This document shows, in pieces, positions 9,234 to 17,685 of a DNA stretch of 64,000 nt. Made by a program: the position numbers and the translations under genes. The first letter of the stretch is position 1; every line of letters starts with the position of its first letter. Under the pieces are notes generated by a model. That model was given only the letters and a program-made list of their open reading frames with translations, was not told the DNA's origin and made no database searches. This DNA is from Megaera_A sp965233855 (GTDB taxonomy: Bacteria > Pseudomonadota > Alphaproteobacteria > Rickettsiales > Rickettsiaceae). The stretch lies in NCBI GenBank assembly GCA_965233855.1, contig OZ247586.1, forward strand, positions 496,001-560,000, given 5' to 3'.

Positions 9234-12008
9234 TTATTCTTCAGATTGAGAATTTTCATTGGCTGTTTCTTCGGAAGTTATTTCTGTATCAACTGCTTCA
9301 ATAGTTTCTCCTTCTTCAGCATCGATATCATCTTCCTCTGAATCATCATCTTCGGATTCTGCAATAAGAGAGGCTGAAACAACTTGTTCCTTTTTCTCTG
9401 TTTTGAAGAGGATAACTCCACTAGTGCTGCGTCCAGTAACTCGTACGCTTTCTAGTTTGCATCTGATTAATTTCCCGTTATTCGTAATTAGCATTAGTTC
9501 ATCGTTCATGTTTGCCGGCATTGAAGCAACAACTTCACCAGTTTTGTCAGATAGAACCATGTTAACAATGCCGCTACCACCGCGGTTTGTGATGCGATAA
9601 TGATAAGCAGATGTTCTTTTTCCAAATCCGTTTTCAGCAACAGTAAGAATAAATTCTTCTGCATTAGCCATTTCTATAATTTGCTCTTTTGTAAGATCTA
9701 TTTCAAAATCTGCAGGTGCGAATTCTGTATCGCCGCTTGCAATTAATTGGCGTTTTTCAAATGGAATTGATAAATAAGCTTCTCTTTCTTCGATAGTTGA
9801 TTTTATTCCATGAAGTATAGTCATAGAAATAACTTTATCGCCATCAGAAAGCCTCATGCCACGTACGCCATCAGATGTACGGCTTTTGAATACTCTAATT
9901 GCACTTACAGGGAATCGAATAGCTTTACCTTTCTTGCTTGCAAGAAGAACATGGTTATCTTCATTACAGGCCATAACATTTACTAAGCTATCATCTTCAT
10001 CCATTCTAATTGCAATTTTTCCGTTAGACTGAATCTTTTTAAAGTCAGATAAATCATTTCTACGGATGTTACCTTTTGCAGTCGCAAACATAATATGCAT
10101 ATTATCCCATTCATCCTGATTTTCAGGCATAGGCATAATGTTTGTGATAGTTTCACCATCTTGAAGCGGTAGGATATTTACCATAGGGCGCCCTTTGCTT
10201 TGTGGGTTTCCAAGTGGTAGTTTGTATAGTTTTAAGCTATAAACTTGTCCTTTGCTTGAGAAGAAAAGCATCGGCGTGTGGGTATTGCCAACGAATAATT
10301 GCGTTGTAATATCTTCATCGCGCATTGAAAGACCTGAGCGGCCTTTTCCACCACGTTTCTGAGCTTTGTATGTAGCAAGAGGAACTCTTTTGATGTAACC
10401 ACTAAGAGTAACCGTTACTACCATTTCTTCTTTCTGAATTAGATCTTCAATATCTTGGTTAAAATCACCTTCGATTATTTCAGTTTTTCTTGGAGTAGCA
10501 AATTCTTCACGCACTCTAATGAGTTCGTTTTTAAGTATAGTAAGTAATCTCTCGCGTGAGCTAAGAATATTAATAAATTCTGTAATTTCTTTAGTGAGCT
10601 CTTCAAGATCATTTTCAAGCTTATCTTTTTCCATTGCAGTTAAGCGCTGAAGCCTCATTTCTAATATAGCTTTTGCTTGGGTTTCAGATAGATGAATTTT
10701 TCCATCATCGGTTATATTTGCTTTGTCGTCGACCAGTTTGATTAGGCTTGCAATTGAAGAGCAATCCCATTCTTTTTCCATTAATTGCTCTTTAGCTATA
10801 ACGGGGTTTGATGCGCCCCTGATAATTTTTATTACTTCATCAATATTGCTAACAGCAATTCGTACGCCAAGCAGAATATGCGCTTTATCACGTGCTTTAT
10901 TTAATAGGAAGATAGTACGTCTTGTGATTACTACTTCTCTAAATTTAACAAAAGCTCCGATCACTTCTTTAAGGTTCATGACTTTTGGCATACCTTCGTT
11001 TAAGGCTAGCATAATAACGCCAAAGCACGTACGAAGCTGAGTGTATGAATAAATTTGATTTAAAACAACATCTGCTACAGCATCTCTTTTAATTTCAACT
11101 ACAACACGAACACCATCTTTATTCGATTCATCGCGTAAGTCGCTAATTCCTTCAATTCTTTTCTCACGAACTAAATCTGCAATTTTTTCAACTAGTTTGG
11201 CCTTATTGACCATATATGGCATTTCAGTAATTACTATTACTTCGCGTCCATTATTATCTTCAATATGTGTTTTACCACGGAACATTATGCTGCCACGCCC
11301 AGTGAGGTAGGCAGATTGAATTCCAGCACTGCCTAAAATTGTTCCACCAGTAGGAAAATCAGGGCCTTTAACATATGAAATAAGTTCACTGAGCTCAATA
11401 TCATTGTTATCGACATAGGCACACGCAGCATCGATCACTTCTCCAAGATTATGAGGAGGAATGTTTGTAGCCATACCAACCGCAATACCACCAGTACCAT
11501 TAACCAATAAATTTGGGAACATTGCTGGTAATACGTTTGGTTCGTGTTCAGATCCATCGTAGTTTGGATTATAGTCAACAGTGTCCTTGTCAATATCTTC
11601 AAGTAGAGTATGAGAAACTTTTGTTAGCCTAGATTCTGTGTATCTCATTGCTGCCGCAGAATCACCATCCATAGAACCAAAGTTACCTTGGCCATCTACA
11701 AGAGGTACGCGTAGTGAGAAATCTTGAGCCATACGAACAAGTGAATCATAGACGGCGGTGTCACCATGTGGGTGGTATTTACCAATTACATCACCGACAA
11801 TTCTTGCTGATTTTCTATGAGGTTTTGAGCTGACATAACCACCTTCATGCATTGAAAAAAGTATTCTTCTATGAACGGGTTTTAGACCATCTCTAACATC
11901 AGGGATAGCACGACTGACAATAACACTCATTGCGTAGTCCATATATGAACTTTTCATCTCATCTTCTATGGTTATTGGCACCATGTTTTTGAACTCTACT
12001 TCACTCAC
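9234..12008 (-). CDS. gyrA: DNA gyrase subunit A
   Basis: Breakage-reunion subunit of DNA gyrase. The protein has 924 residues. The N-terminal domain carries the catalytic tyrosine in AAAMRYTE. The C-terminal beta-pinwheel includes the gyrase box QKRGGKGRSG, which separates it from ParC. The tail after about residue 885 is strongly acidic. At the quinolone-resistance region it reads HGDTAVYD, so the position of E. coli Ser83 is Thr and Asp87 is kept. The gene is monocistronic between the bidirectional terminator and midA. Confidence 0.98.
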   Translation of the reverse strand: MSEVEFKNMVPITIEDEMKSSYMDYAMSVIVSRAIPDVRDGLKPVHRRILFSMHEGGYVSSKPHRKSARIVGDVIGKYHPHGDTAVYDSLVRMAQDFSLRVPLVDGQGNFGSMDGDSAAAMRYTESRLTKVSHTLLEDIDKDTVDYNPNYDGSEHEPNVLPAMFPNLLVNGTGGIAVGMATNIPPHNLGEVIDAACAYVDNNDIELSELISYVKGPDFPTGGTILGSAGIQSAYLTGRGSIMFRGKTHIEDNNGREVIVITEMPYMVNKAKLVEKIADLVREKRIEGISDLRDESNKDGVRVVVEIKRDAVADVVLNQIYSYTQLRTCFGVIMLALNEGMPKVMNLKEVIGAFVKFREVVITRRTIFLLNKARDKAHILLGVRIAVSNIDEVIKIIRGASNPVIAKEQLMEKEWDCSSIASLIKLVDDKANITDDGKIHLSETQAKAILEMRLQRLTAMEKDKLENDLEELTKEITEFINILSSRERLLTILKNELIRVREEFATPRKTEIIEGDFNQDIEDLIQKEEMVVTVTLSGYIKRVPLATYKAQKRGGKGRSGLSMRDEDITTQLFVGNTHTPMLFFSSKGQVYSLKLYKLPLGNPQSKGRPMVNILPLQDGETITNIMPMPENQDEWDNMHIMFATAKGNIRRNDLSDFKKIQSNGKIAIRMDEDDSLVNVMACNEDNHVLLASKKGKAIRFPVSAIRVFKSRTSDGVRGMRLSDGDKVISMTILHGIKSTIEEREAYLSIPFEKRQLIASGDTEFAPADFEIDLTKEQIIEMANAEEFILTVAENGFGKRTSAYHYRITNRGGSGIVNMVLSDKTGEVVASMPANMNDELMLITNNGKLIRCKLESVRVTGRSTSGVILFKTEKKEQVVSASLIAESEDDDSEEDDIDAEEGETIEAVDTEITSEETANENSQSEE

Positions 12009-12120
12009 GATTTTTAACTCTTAAAAAGTTGATTATTTTAACCAGTAAAGACTACTAGATTTTTCATATTTTAGCAAGTGCTAAGGTGAGGATTTTAAGT
12101 AAAAAAACTGGGTAAATTAT

Positions 12121-13200
12121 TTAAATTTTTAGTAATTCTAATACTTTGAATAATTCTCCCATTTGTTGCTCGGAAATTAGTCTAAAAACTTGTTTTTCAA
12201 CATTTGTGAAATCATCTTTAGATAGATTTTGTTCGAGAGTTTTTAGCCTCAATGTTATTTCATATTTAATTAAAAAATCTCTTTGAGTGCTGAAATTAAT
12301 ATTTTTGATATTTTGCTCTAAGGCTGCTTTAGAGAGTGCATTAAAATCTACGTGCGTTGTAAGATCTGCTTCTCCTAATGTGTCCATAATGGAGCTATAT
12401 TGATGATTTTTTATGGCTTGCAGAGTTGAGTGATATTGATGCCTGGTTCTATCATCTGAATTTATATTATATCCATAATCTATAATTAAAGCTGCTCCTT
12501 TGTGTGTATTTAAATGTGAGCTAATATATCTTGTTATATATAGCGATTCTACTGACTCTTCTACGATAGCTCCATCTTTTGCTAATTTGTGATCATACAG
12601 TAGTTGATTTTGCAATATTTTAGATATCTCTGTTTTATGAAATTTAATTCTTCCATCAATAGGGTCTGTAATGAGAATAGATTCATACCATTTATTTTTA
12701 ACTTTTAAATATTGTTTTATCGGTAGTGCATCGAAAAATTCATTGGCTATTATAATTGCTGGAATTTTTGGTATTTTTTTTATATCTTTTATCCAATGTA
12801 TTTTTTTACCATATGAAGCAAGGTTTTCTTTTTGTTTTTTGATAAAAAATGGGTTTATTTCATATAAAAAGATTTCTATTGCATTAAAGAAATTATTATC
12901 TAGTTTTGCGACTCGTAGGAAATCCTGCATTAGCTTTCCTTGGCCAGGGCCAAGTTCAATAAGAGAGAATTTATTTGGGGAGCCTGTTGATTGCCATTTT
13001 TCTATTGCCCATAATGCTATCATTTCACCGAATAGCTGAGATATTTCTGGGGAAGTGATAAAATCTCCGTTTTCACCAATTGCTTCCGTAGATCGGTAGT
13101 ATGATTTAGAATTAGAAGATAAAACTTCTTTCATCATATCATCAATTTTAATATGACCGTCTTCTTTTATTATTTGTCTAATCTTTGAGTCAATGGGCAT
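12121..13200 (-). CDS. MidA/NDUFAF7-type SAM-dependent methyltransferase
   Basis: Member of the DUF185 methyltransferase family. Mitochondrial MidA/NDUFAF7 methylates an arginine of complex I subunit NDUFS2 during assembly, and bacterial homologues are presumed similar. The protein has 359 residues. Features include FITSPEISQLFGEMIA near residue 48, the SAM-binding LIELGPGQGKLM near 80, IANEFFDALPI near 150, and a later LIIDYGY. It overlaps the upstream lgt gene by 11 bp and lies last in the yihY-yaaA-hemA-lgt-midA run. Confidence 0.88.
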   Translation of the reverse strand: MPIDSKIRQIIKEDGHIKIDDMMKEVLSSNSKSYYRSTEAIGENGDFITSPEISQLFGEMIALWAIEKWQSTGSPNKFSLIELGPGQGKLMQDFLRVAKLDNNFFNAIEIFLYEINPFFIKKQKENLASYGKKIHWIKDIKKIPKIPAIIIANEFFDALPIKQYLKVKNKWYESILITDPIDGRIKFHKTEISKILQNQLLYDHKLAKDGAIVEESVESLYITRYISSHLNTHKGAALIIDYGYNINSDDRTRHQYHSTLQAIKNHQYSSIMDTLGEADLTTHVDFNALSKAALEQNIKNINFSTQRDFLIKYEITLRLKTLEQNLSKDDFTNVEKQVFRLISEQQMGELFKVLELLKI

Positions 13201-13978
13201 TTGATTTGCTGTATTTGATGATTATTATACCGATAATTAGCATTGGAATGCATAGAAGTTGTCCTCTAGTAATAAAGTCTGCGTAATATCCTATGTGTGC
13301 ATCAGCTTCTCTAAAGTTTTCAATAATCAGTCTAAAAATTGAATAAAACACTAAAAATAATCCTGAAATTAGTCCTGGTTTTTCTAGCGCTTGATGCTTT
13401 TTAATATAAAAATTGAGTATAAAAAATAATATGAACCCTTCAAGGAAAGCTTCATATAGTTGGCTTGGGTGTCTTGGTAACCCATCGCTTCCTGGGAATA
13501 TAAATGACCATGGAACATTTGTAACTCTTCCATATAGTTCAGCATTAATAAAATTTGCAATTCTGCCTAAGAATAGGGCTATCGGAGTTACGGATGCTAC
13601 AGAATCAACTAATGTAAAATATTTGAGTTTGTTTTTTCTTGTAAATATTATTGAAGCAATGACGAACCCAATGATTCCACCATGAAAAGACATTCCACCT
13701 TCATATGTTTTAAGAATTTCAATTGGATTTGATAGATATTTTTGTGGGTCATAAAATAATACATATCCTAGTCTTCCTCCAATAATAATGCCTATTATTA
13801 CCCAAGTTATAAAATCATCAATAGGTTGTTTTTTTAGTGGTGTATATTTTTTTTCGATTAATTTGATTATGTAGTGCCAGCCTAGAATTATTCCAACAAC
13901 ATATGATAAAGAGTACCAAGATATTGCTAATGGTCCAAAAGATATTATGATTGGATTTATATTCGGAAATTCTAACAT
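13190..13978 (-). CDS. lgt: Prolipoprotein diacylglyceryl transferase
   Basis: Inner-membrane enzyme that transfers diacylglycerol from phosphatidylglycerol to the lipobox cysteine of prolipoproteins. The protein has 262 residues with about seven membrane segments. The family signature GRIANFINAELYGR is complete, and GGMSFHGG and RHPSQLYEA are also present. It has one lipoprotein client in this window, LptE at 36438. It overlaps midA by 11 bp and lies 26 bp after hemA. Confidence 0.96.
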   Translation of the reverse strand: MLEFPNINPIIISFGPLAISWYSLSYVVGIILGWHYIIKLIEKKYTPLKKQPIDDFITWVIIGIIIGGRLGYVLFYDPQKYLSNPIEILKTYEGGMSFHGGIIGFVIASIIFTRKNKLKYFTLVDSVASVTPIALFLGRIANFINAELYGRVTNVPWSFIFPGSDGLPRHPSQLYEAFLEGFILFFILNFYIKKHQALEKPGLISGLFLVFYSIFRLIIENFREADAHIGYYADFITRGQLLCIPMLIIGIIIIKYSKSNAH

Positions 13979-14004
13979 ATTTATTTATGTGAATTTATAT
14001 TTGA

Positions 14005-15225
14005 TTATGCAGCTTCTACGGTTTTTGTTTTAATACCAAGTTCTTCAAACACTTCAACTAAAGCAAGAGAAAGATTTTTAATCATTTCTTCAGTATGAAG
14101 TGGTGTTGGTGTTATCCTTAAGCGTTCTGTTCCTTTTTGTACTGTTGGGAAGTTAATATGTTGTACAAAGATCCTATGCTTCTCAATTAATAATTTTGAA
14201 GCCTTTCTTGTTAGTTCTGGGTCGCCAATTATTATTGGAATAATGTGACTTTCGTTTTCTAGTATATTAATTCCAGATTTTCTTAAAGATGCTTTTGTTT
14301 TACCTACAACATCTTGATGCTTTGTTCTTTCTGCGTCGGATTTTTTTAAATGTTGTATACTAATTTTTGCAGCTTCGGTTATAGCTGGGGGTAGGGAGGT
14401 GGTAAAAATAAATCCACTTGCCGTTAATCTGATTGCATCAATTATTTCGTGAGTTCCAGTTATATAGCCGCCGATTACTCCATAGGCTTTTGCTAGAGTT
14501 CCTTGTATTATATCAATTTTACTGTCTACCCCTAGCATATTTGCAATTCCAGCGCCTCTGTTGCCATAAAGCCCAACGCTATGAACTTCATCGATATAGG
14601 TAAGAGCATTATATTTTTTTGCAAGTTCGCATATTTTTTCGATTGGAGAGATGAGTCCATCCATTGAATAAGCAGATTCAAATGCAATAATTTTTGGTCT
14701 ATTTATATCTATTTTTTTTAGTAATTCTTCGAGATGATCGGTATCCAGATGGTTGTAAATTAGTTTTTCTGCTTTTGAATTTTTTATTCCAGCAATCATT
14801 GATGCGTGGTTTGATTCATCTGAAAGGTATACTAAATCAGGTAAAATTTTAGCTAATGTAGTAAGAGTTGCATCATTTGATACATATCCAGACGTAAAAG
14901 CTAAAGCGGAATCTTTGTTATGCAAGTCGGCTAATTCTTCTTCTAGCTCCACAATTGCGTAGTTATTCCCACCTATGTTTCTTGTGCCTCCGGAGCCTAC
15001 TCCATTTTCCAGTAGAGATTTATTTGCAGCATCAATTACTTTTGGATTTTGACTCATTCCAAGATAATCATTGATACACCACATAGTTATTTCTTTCTTG
15101 TTTTTCCCCCAAGAAGCTAGTGGAAAGCTACCAGCATGTCTTTGAAGGCCGATAAAATCTCTATATCTACCTTCTTCTCGAATTTGCTGAATCTGGTTTT
15201 TAAATGAAGAATTATAATCAAACAT
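14005..15225 (-). CDS. hemA: 5-aminolevulinate synthase
   Basis: PLP enzyme that condenses glycine and succinyl-CoA to 5-aminolevulinate, the alphaproteobacterial (C4) entry to haem synthesis. The chosen start at 15225 gives 406 residues beginning MFDYNSSF, as in other ALAS. A longer frame to 15261 adds 12 residues without family support. Signatures include NDYLGMSQNP, GSGGTRNIGG, the aspartate block YIDEVHSVGLYG, and the PLP lysine in GTLAKAYG. It is co-oriented with lgt (26 bp downstream). Confidence 0.96.
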   Translation of the reverse strand: MFDYNSSFKNQIQQIREEGRYRDFIGLQRHAGSFPLASWGKNKKEITMWCINDYLGMSQNPKVIDAANKSLLENGVGSGGTRNIGGNNYAIVELEEELADLHNKDSALAFTSGYVSNDATLTTLAKILPDLVYLSDESNHASMIAGIKNSKAEKLIYNHLDTDHLEELLKKIDINRPKIIAFESAYSMDGLISPIEKICELAKKYNALTYIDEVHSVGLYGNRGAGIANMLGVDSKIDIIQGTLAKAYGVIGGYITGTHEIIDAIRLTASGFIFTTSLPPAITEAAKISIQHLKKSDAERTKHQDVVGKTKASLRKSGINILENESHIIPIIIGDPELTRKASKLLIEKHRIFVQHINFPTVQKGTERLRITPTPLHTEEMIKNLSLALVEVFEELGIKTKTVEAA

Positions 15226-15318
15226 TTTAGTCTCTATATTATGATGAACATGACTATACATGAATTAATTTCAGAAGAGAATGAATTAATTGTAAACAGC
15301 ATTGTTTTATTAGGTAAT

Positions 15319-16071
15319 TTATTTAATAAAATAGAAATTGTTGATATCAGACAGTTTTTGATCAAATCTATAATTAGATTGAGTAAACGATTTTATATCT
15401 TCAGGGGTATCGATTTGATTCCTAATAATATAATCGGCAAGCATTCCTCTGGCTCTCTTTGAATTTAGAGCTATATTTTTTAGTTGACCATCTCTTGTTT
15501 CTCTAAAATGTATATTAATTAGGATTGCTTCAAGCGATGTATTGTTAATAGATGCACTATATTCATTCGAGGCAATATTGATTAGAAATTTATTTTTATG
15601 TTTTTCGATTTCAGAGTTTATACTTTGAGTAATATGTTTTTGCCAGAAAAGATTCATTCCTTTTGGAGCGAGTTTTTTTACTTTGCTAGACATTTCTAAT
15701 CTGTAAGCTTTGATTAGGTCTAGGGGTTTTAGTAGTCCATAAAGAGCAGATAAAATTCTTAGATGATTTTGTGAAAAATCAATTGCTGTATTGTCTAATG
15801 TATCTGTATCAATGTTATTATATACATCTCCATTATAGGCATATAAAGCTTGCTTTTCTGGGAGGGTTTCAAAATTCTGGAATCTACTATAATTGAGTTC
15901 TGCAATTTTTTGGCTTACTTTCATTGACTGCATGATATCATTAATAGAGAGTTTTTTAAGAGCCGATAGAGTGGAGTCCATTTCTGATGTTGGAGTAATT
16001 TTTGATGATTTGTTGCAGATAGAAGGAGTTTGAAAATCCATTGATTTTGCCGGAGATATTACGTTAATCAT
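15319..16071 (-). CDS. yaaA: YaaA family (DUF328) peroxide-stress protein
   Basis: The 250-residue protein begins with the family hallmark MINVISPAKSMDF and carries YNGDVY and SALYGLLKPLDLI blocks followed by NIASNEY. E. coli YaaA lowers free iron during peroxide stress and binds DNA; the same role here is an inference. The start codon overlaps the end of yihY by 8 bp, so the two are translationally coupled. The gap to hemA is 93 bp. Confidence 0.9.
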   Translation of the reverse strand: MINVISPAKSMDFQTPSICNKSSKITPTSEMDSTLSALKKLSINDIMQSMKVSQKIAELNYSRFQNFETLPEKQALYAYNGDVYNNIDTDTLDNTAIDFSQNHLRILSALYGLLKPLDLIKAYRLEMSSKVKKLAPKGMNLFWQKHITQSINSEIEKHKNKFLINIASNEYSASINNTSLEAILINIHFRETRDGQLKNIALNSKRARGMLADYIIRNQIDTPEDIKSFTQSNYRFDQKLSDINNFYFIK

Positions 16072-16927
16072 GTGTTTTTCTCATCAAATAATTAAATTCA
16101 GCTCCTATTATAAAAATCATATTTACTATATAAAAGAATATAAGAGTTACTATGATACTACCTAACGATCCGTACACCACACTAAGCTGTCTATAGTATA
16201 CAATATATGTAGATAGTAGATATCCGCTAATTGACCATAAGATAACAGTTAGAATTGCTCCTGGAATCACCTCAAGTAATTTCAGCTTTGCATTAGGTAT
16301 TATGTAGTAGAGTGAGCAAACGGAGAATAGTAGTGATACAGCAATAAGAGTGTATCTTGATGCAGTGATCATAAATGCATAATCATCTATTAGATCCACG
16401 AATTGTGGAATTTTTTCTAGACCAATTGGTATAATTATGAGCATTAGCATAGCAAGTGAAATAATTGCGCTGATCCCTAAGAATTGTACTATGCTTAATA
16501 GTCTTCTTAAAATATAATTTGGCGGTGATTTGATTTCATATACTCTATTTAATATAGTTCTTAAACACTCTACAAATGATGAAGATGTCCATAAAGTTCC
16601 AAGAATAGCTAATGTTAATAAACCTTGAGGCGGAGATGCGATTAGCTCATTTATTCTTGTACGTATTGAATCAATGGAGTGAGATGGCATGTTTTCCAAA
16701 GATAATTCTATAAATTTCTCGCCAAGTTCAGATGCTCCAAAGAAGCTTGTGAAGGCTAAAATAAAAATAAAAAATGGAAATATTGATACGAGCATCATAA
16801 ATGACATATATCCTGAATGTTCTACGCCATCATGATCAATCATTTTTTCGATAGATTTATATAAATTATAGATCAGTTTTTTCATTCTTTGATAAGTTTT
16901 AAATTTTGTTTTTAGTATGCATCTCAT
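16064..16927 (-). CDS. YihY/BrkB family inner-membrane protein
   Basis: Polytopic membrane protein of the YihY/virulence factor BrkB family, once mislabelled RNase BN. It has up to 287 residues and about six hydrophobic segments, the first at MSFMMLVSIFPFFIFILAF. The family blocks are TLWTSSS near residue 125 and VYGSLGSIIV near the end. Function in the family is not settled. A second in-frame ATG at 16885 (MKKLIYNLYKS) is an equally plausible start, and neither has a strong ribosome-binding site. It is divergent from the XRE regulator and first gene of the leftward run. Confidence 0.85.
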   Translation of the reverse strand: MRCILKTKFKTYQRMKKLIYNLYKSIEKMIDHDGVEHSGYMSFMMLVSIFPFFIFILAFTSFFGASELGEKFIELSLENMPSHSIDSIRTRINELIASPPQGLLTLAILGTLWTSSSFVECLRTILNRVYEIKSPPNYILRRLLSIVQFLGISAIISLAMLMLIIIPIGLEKIPQFVDLIDDYAFMITASRYTLIAVSLLFSVCSLYYIIPNAKLKLLEVIPGAILTVILWSISGYLLSTYIVYYRQLSVVYGSLGSIIVTLIFFYIVNMIFIIGAEFNYLMRKTHD

Positions 16928-17129
16928 TATAGGGTTTATTTATTAATTAGCAAGAATTGGAATATGCTCAATAGTAAATTTTATAAGGAGCAGGAGATTT
17001 AATTGTAAAAAAAGTTAAAAAATATTAAATAATTGTTGCATTGGGTTGTTTTCTTTGTTATATTATCAACCAAACAAGTTTCAAATTTGTTTAAATAAAT
17101 TAAGATTTAATGTTATAAAGAGAAAAATT

Positions 17130-17501
17130 ATGGCACGTAAAAACGATTATATACTTGAAGTTGATAAGTTCGTCGGTGGAAAAATATATTCATTAAGATT
17201 GGCAAAAGGTTTATCTCGTCAGCAACTGTCAAAAGTTATTGGCGTAACTCATCAGCAGTTACAAAAATATGAAAAAGGTACTAACAGAATTTCGGTTGGT
17301 AGACTAGTATTAATAGCCAAAGCTTTGTCAAAAGACGTGTCATATTTTTATGAAGGTTTAGAATCAACTGATCAAGAACCAATTATGACTCAGCATCAGC
17401 GTATGTGTATTGAAGTTTCAAGAAACTTTATGAGAATTGAAAGTTCAGAACATCAGAATGCAGTTAATACTTTAGTGAAATCATTATCTAAAATTGCATA
17501 A
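17130..17501 (+). CDS. XRE-family transcriptional regulator (EcxR-like)
   Basis: Small DNA-binding protein of 123 residues, starting at the ATG in AGAAAAATTATGGC. The frame extends upstream to 17046, but those residues lack family resemblance. Residues about 15-70 form a Cro/C1-type helix-turn-helix: GGKIYSLRLAKGLSRQQLSK, then VTHQQLQKYEKGTNRISVGRL. Single-gene regulators of this type are conserved in Alphaproteobacteria, and the Ehrlichia homologue EcxR controls the type IV secretion genes. Equivalence here is an inference from overall resemblance. It is a single gene ended by a terminator at 17526. Confidence 0.85.
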   Translation: MARKNDYILEVDKFVGGKIYSLRLAKGLSRQQLSKVIGVTHQQLQKYEKGTNRISVGRLVLIAKALSKDVSYFYEGLESTDQEPIMTQHQRMCIEVSRNFMRIESSEHQNAVNTLVKSLSKIA

Positions 17502-17525
17502 TTTTAGATATGAGGTAAGTGTAGT

Positions 17526-17560
17526 AAAAGCGTTAATCTGAAAGGATTAGCGCTTTTTTT
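17526..17560 (+). terminator. Rho-independent terminator of the XRE gene
   Basis: Stem AAAGCGTTAATC (17527-17538) pairs with GATTAGCGCTTT (from 17545) with one G-T wobble, closing on a 6-base loop and followed by a T-run. Confidence 0.9.
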
Positions 17561-17622
17561 ATTTGAATATTATTTTGGCATATTTTATGCTTAACTCTAT
17601 ACCATTAAAAGAAATCTTTGGC

Positions 17623-17651
17623 TTGAAAGGTTAAGATTTTTATGATATAAT
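17623..17651 (+). promoter_or_regulatory. Sigma-70-type promoter of fliD-fliS
   Basis: TTGAAA (17623-17628) and a consensus TATAAT (17646-17651) are separated by exactly 17 bp, 35 bp before the fliD ATG. This looks like a housekeeping promoter rather than a sigma-28 or sigma-54 flagellar one. Confidence 0.7.
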
Positions 17652-17685
17652 TAATTAAATTTAATATTTAAAGTGAGTTTTATTT

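Noticed and set aside
17046..17129. Longer start for the XRE regulator
   Set aside because: The additional 28 residues do not resemble the family, and the frame would begin within the likely promoter region.
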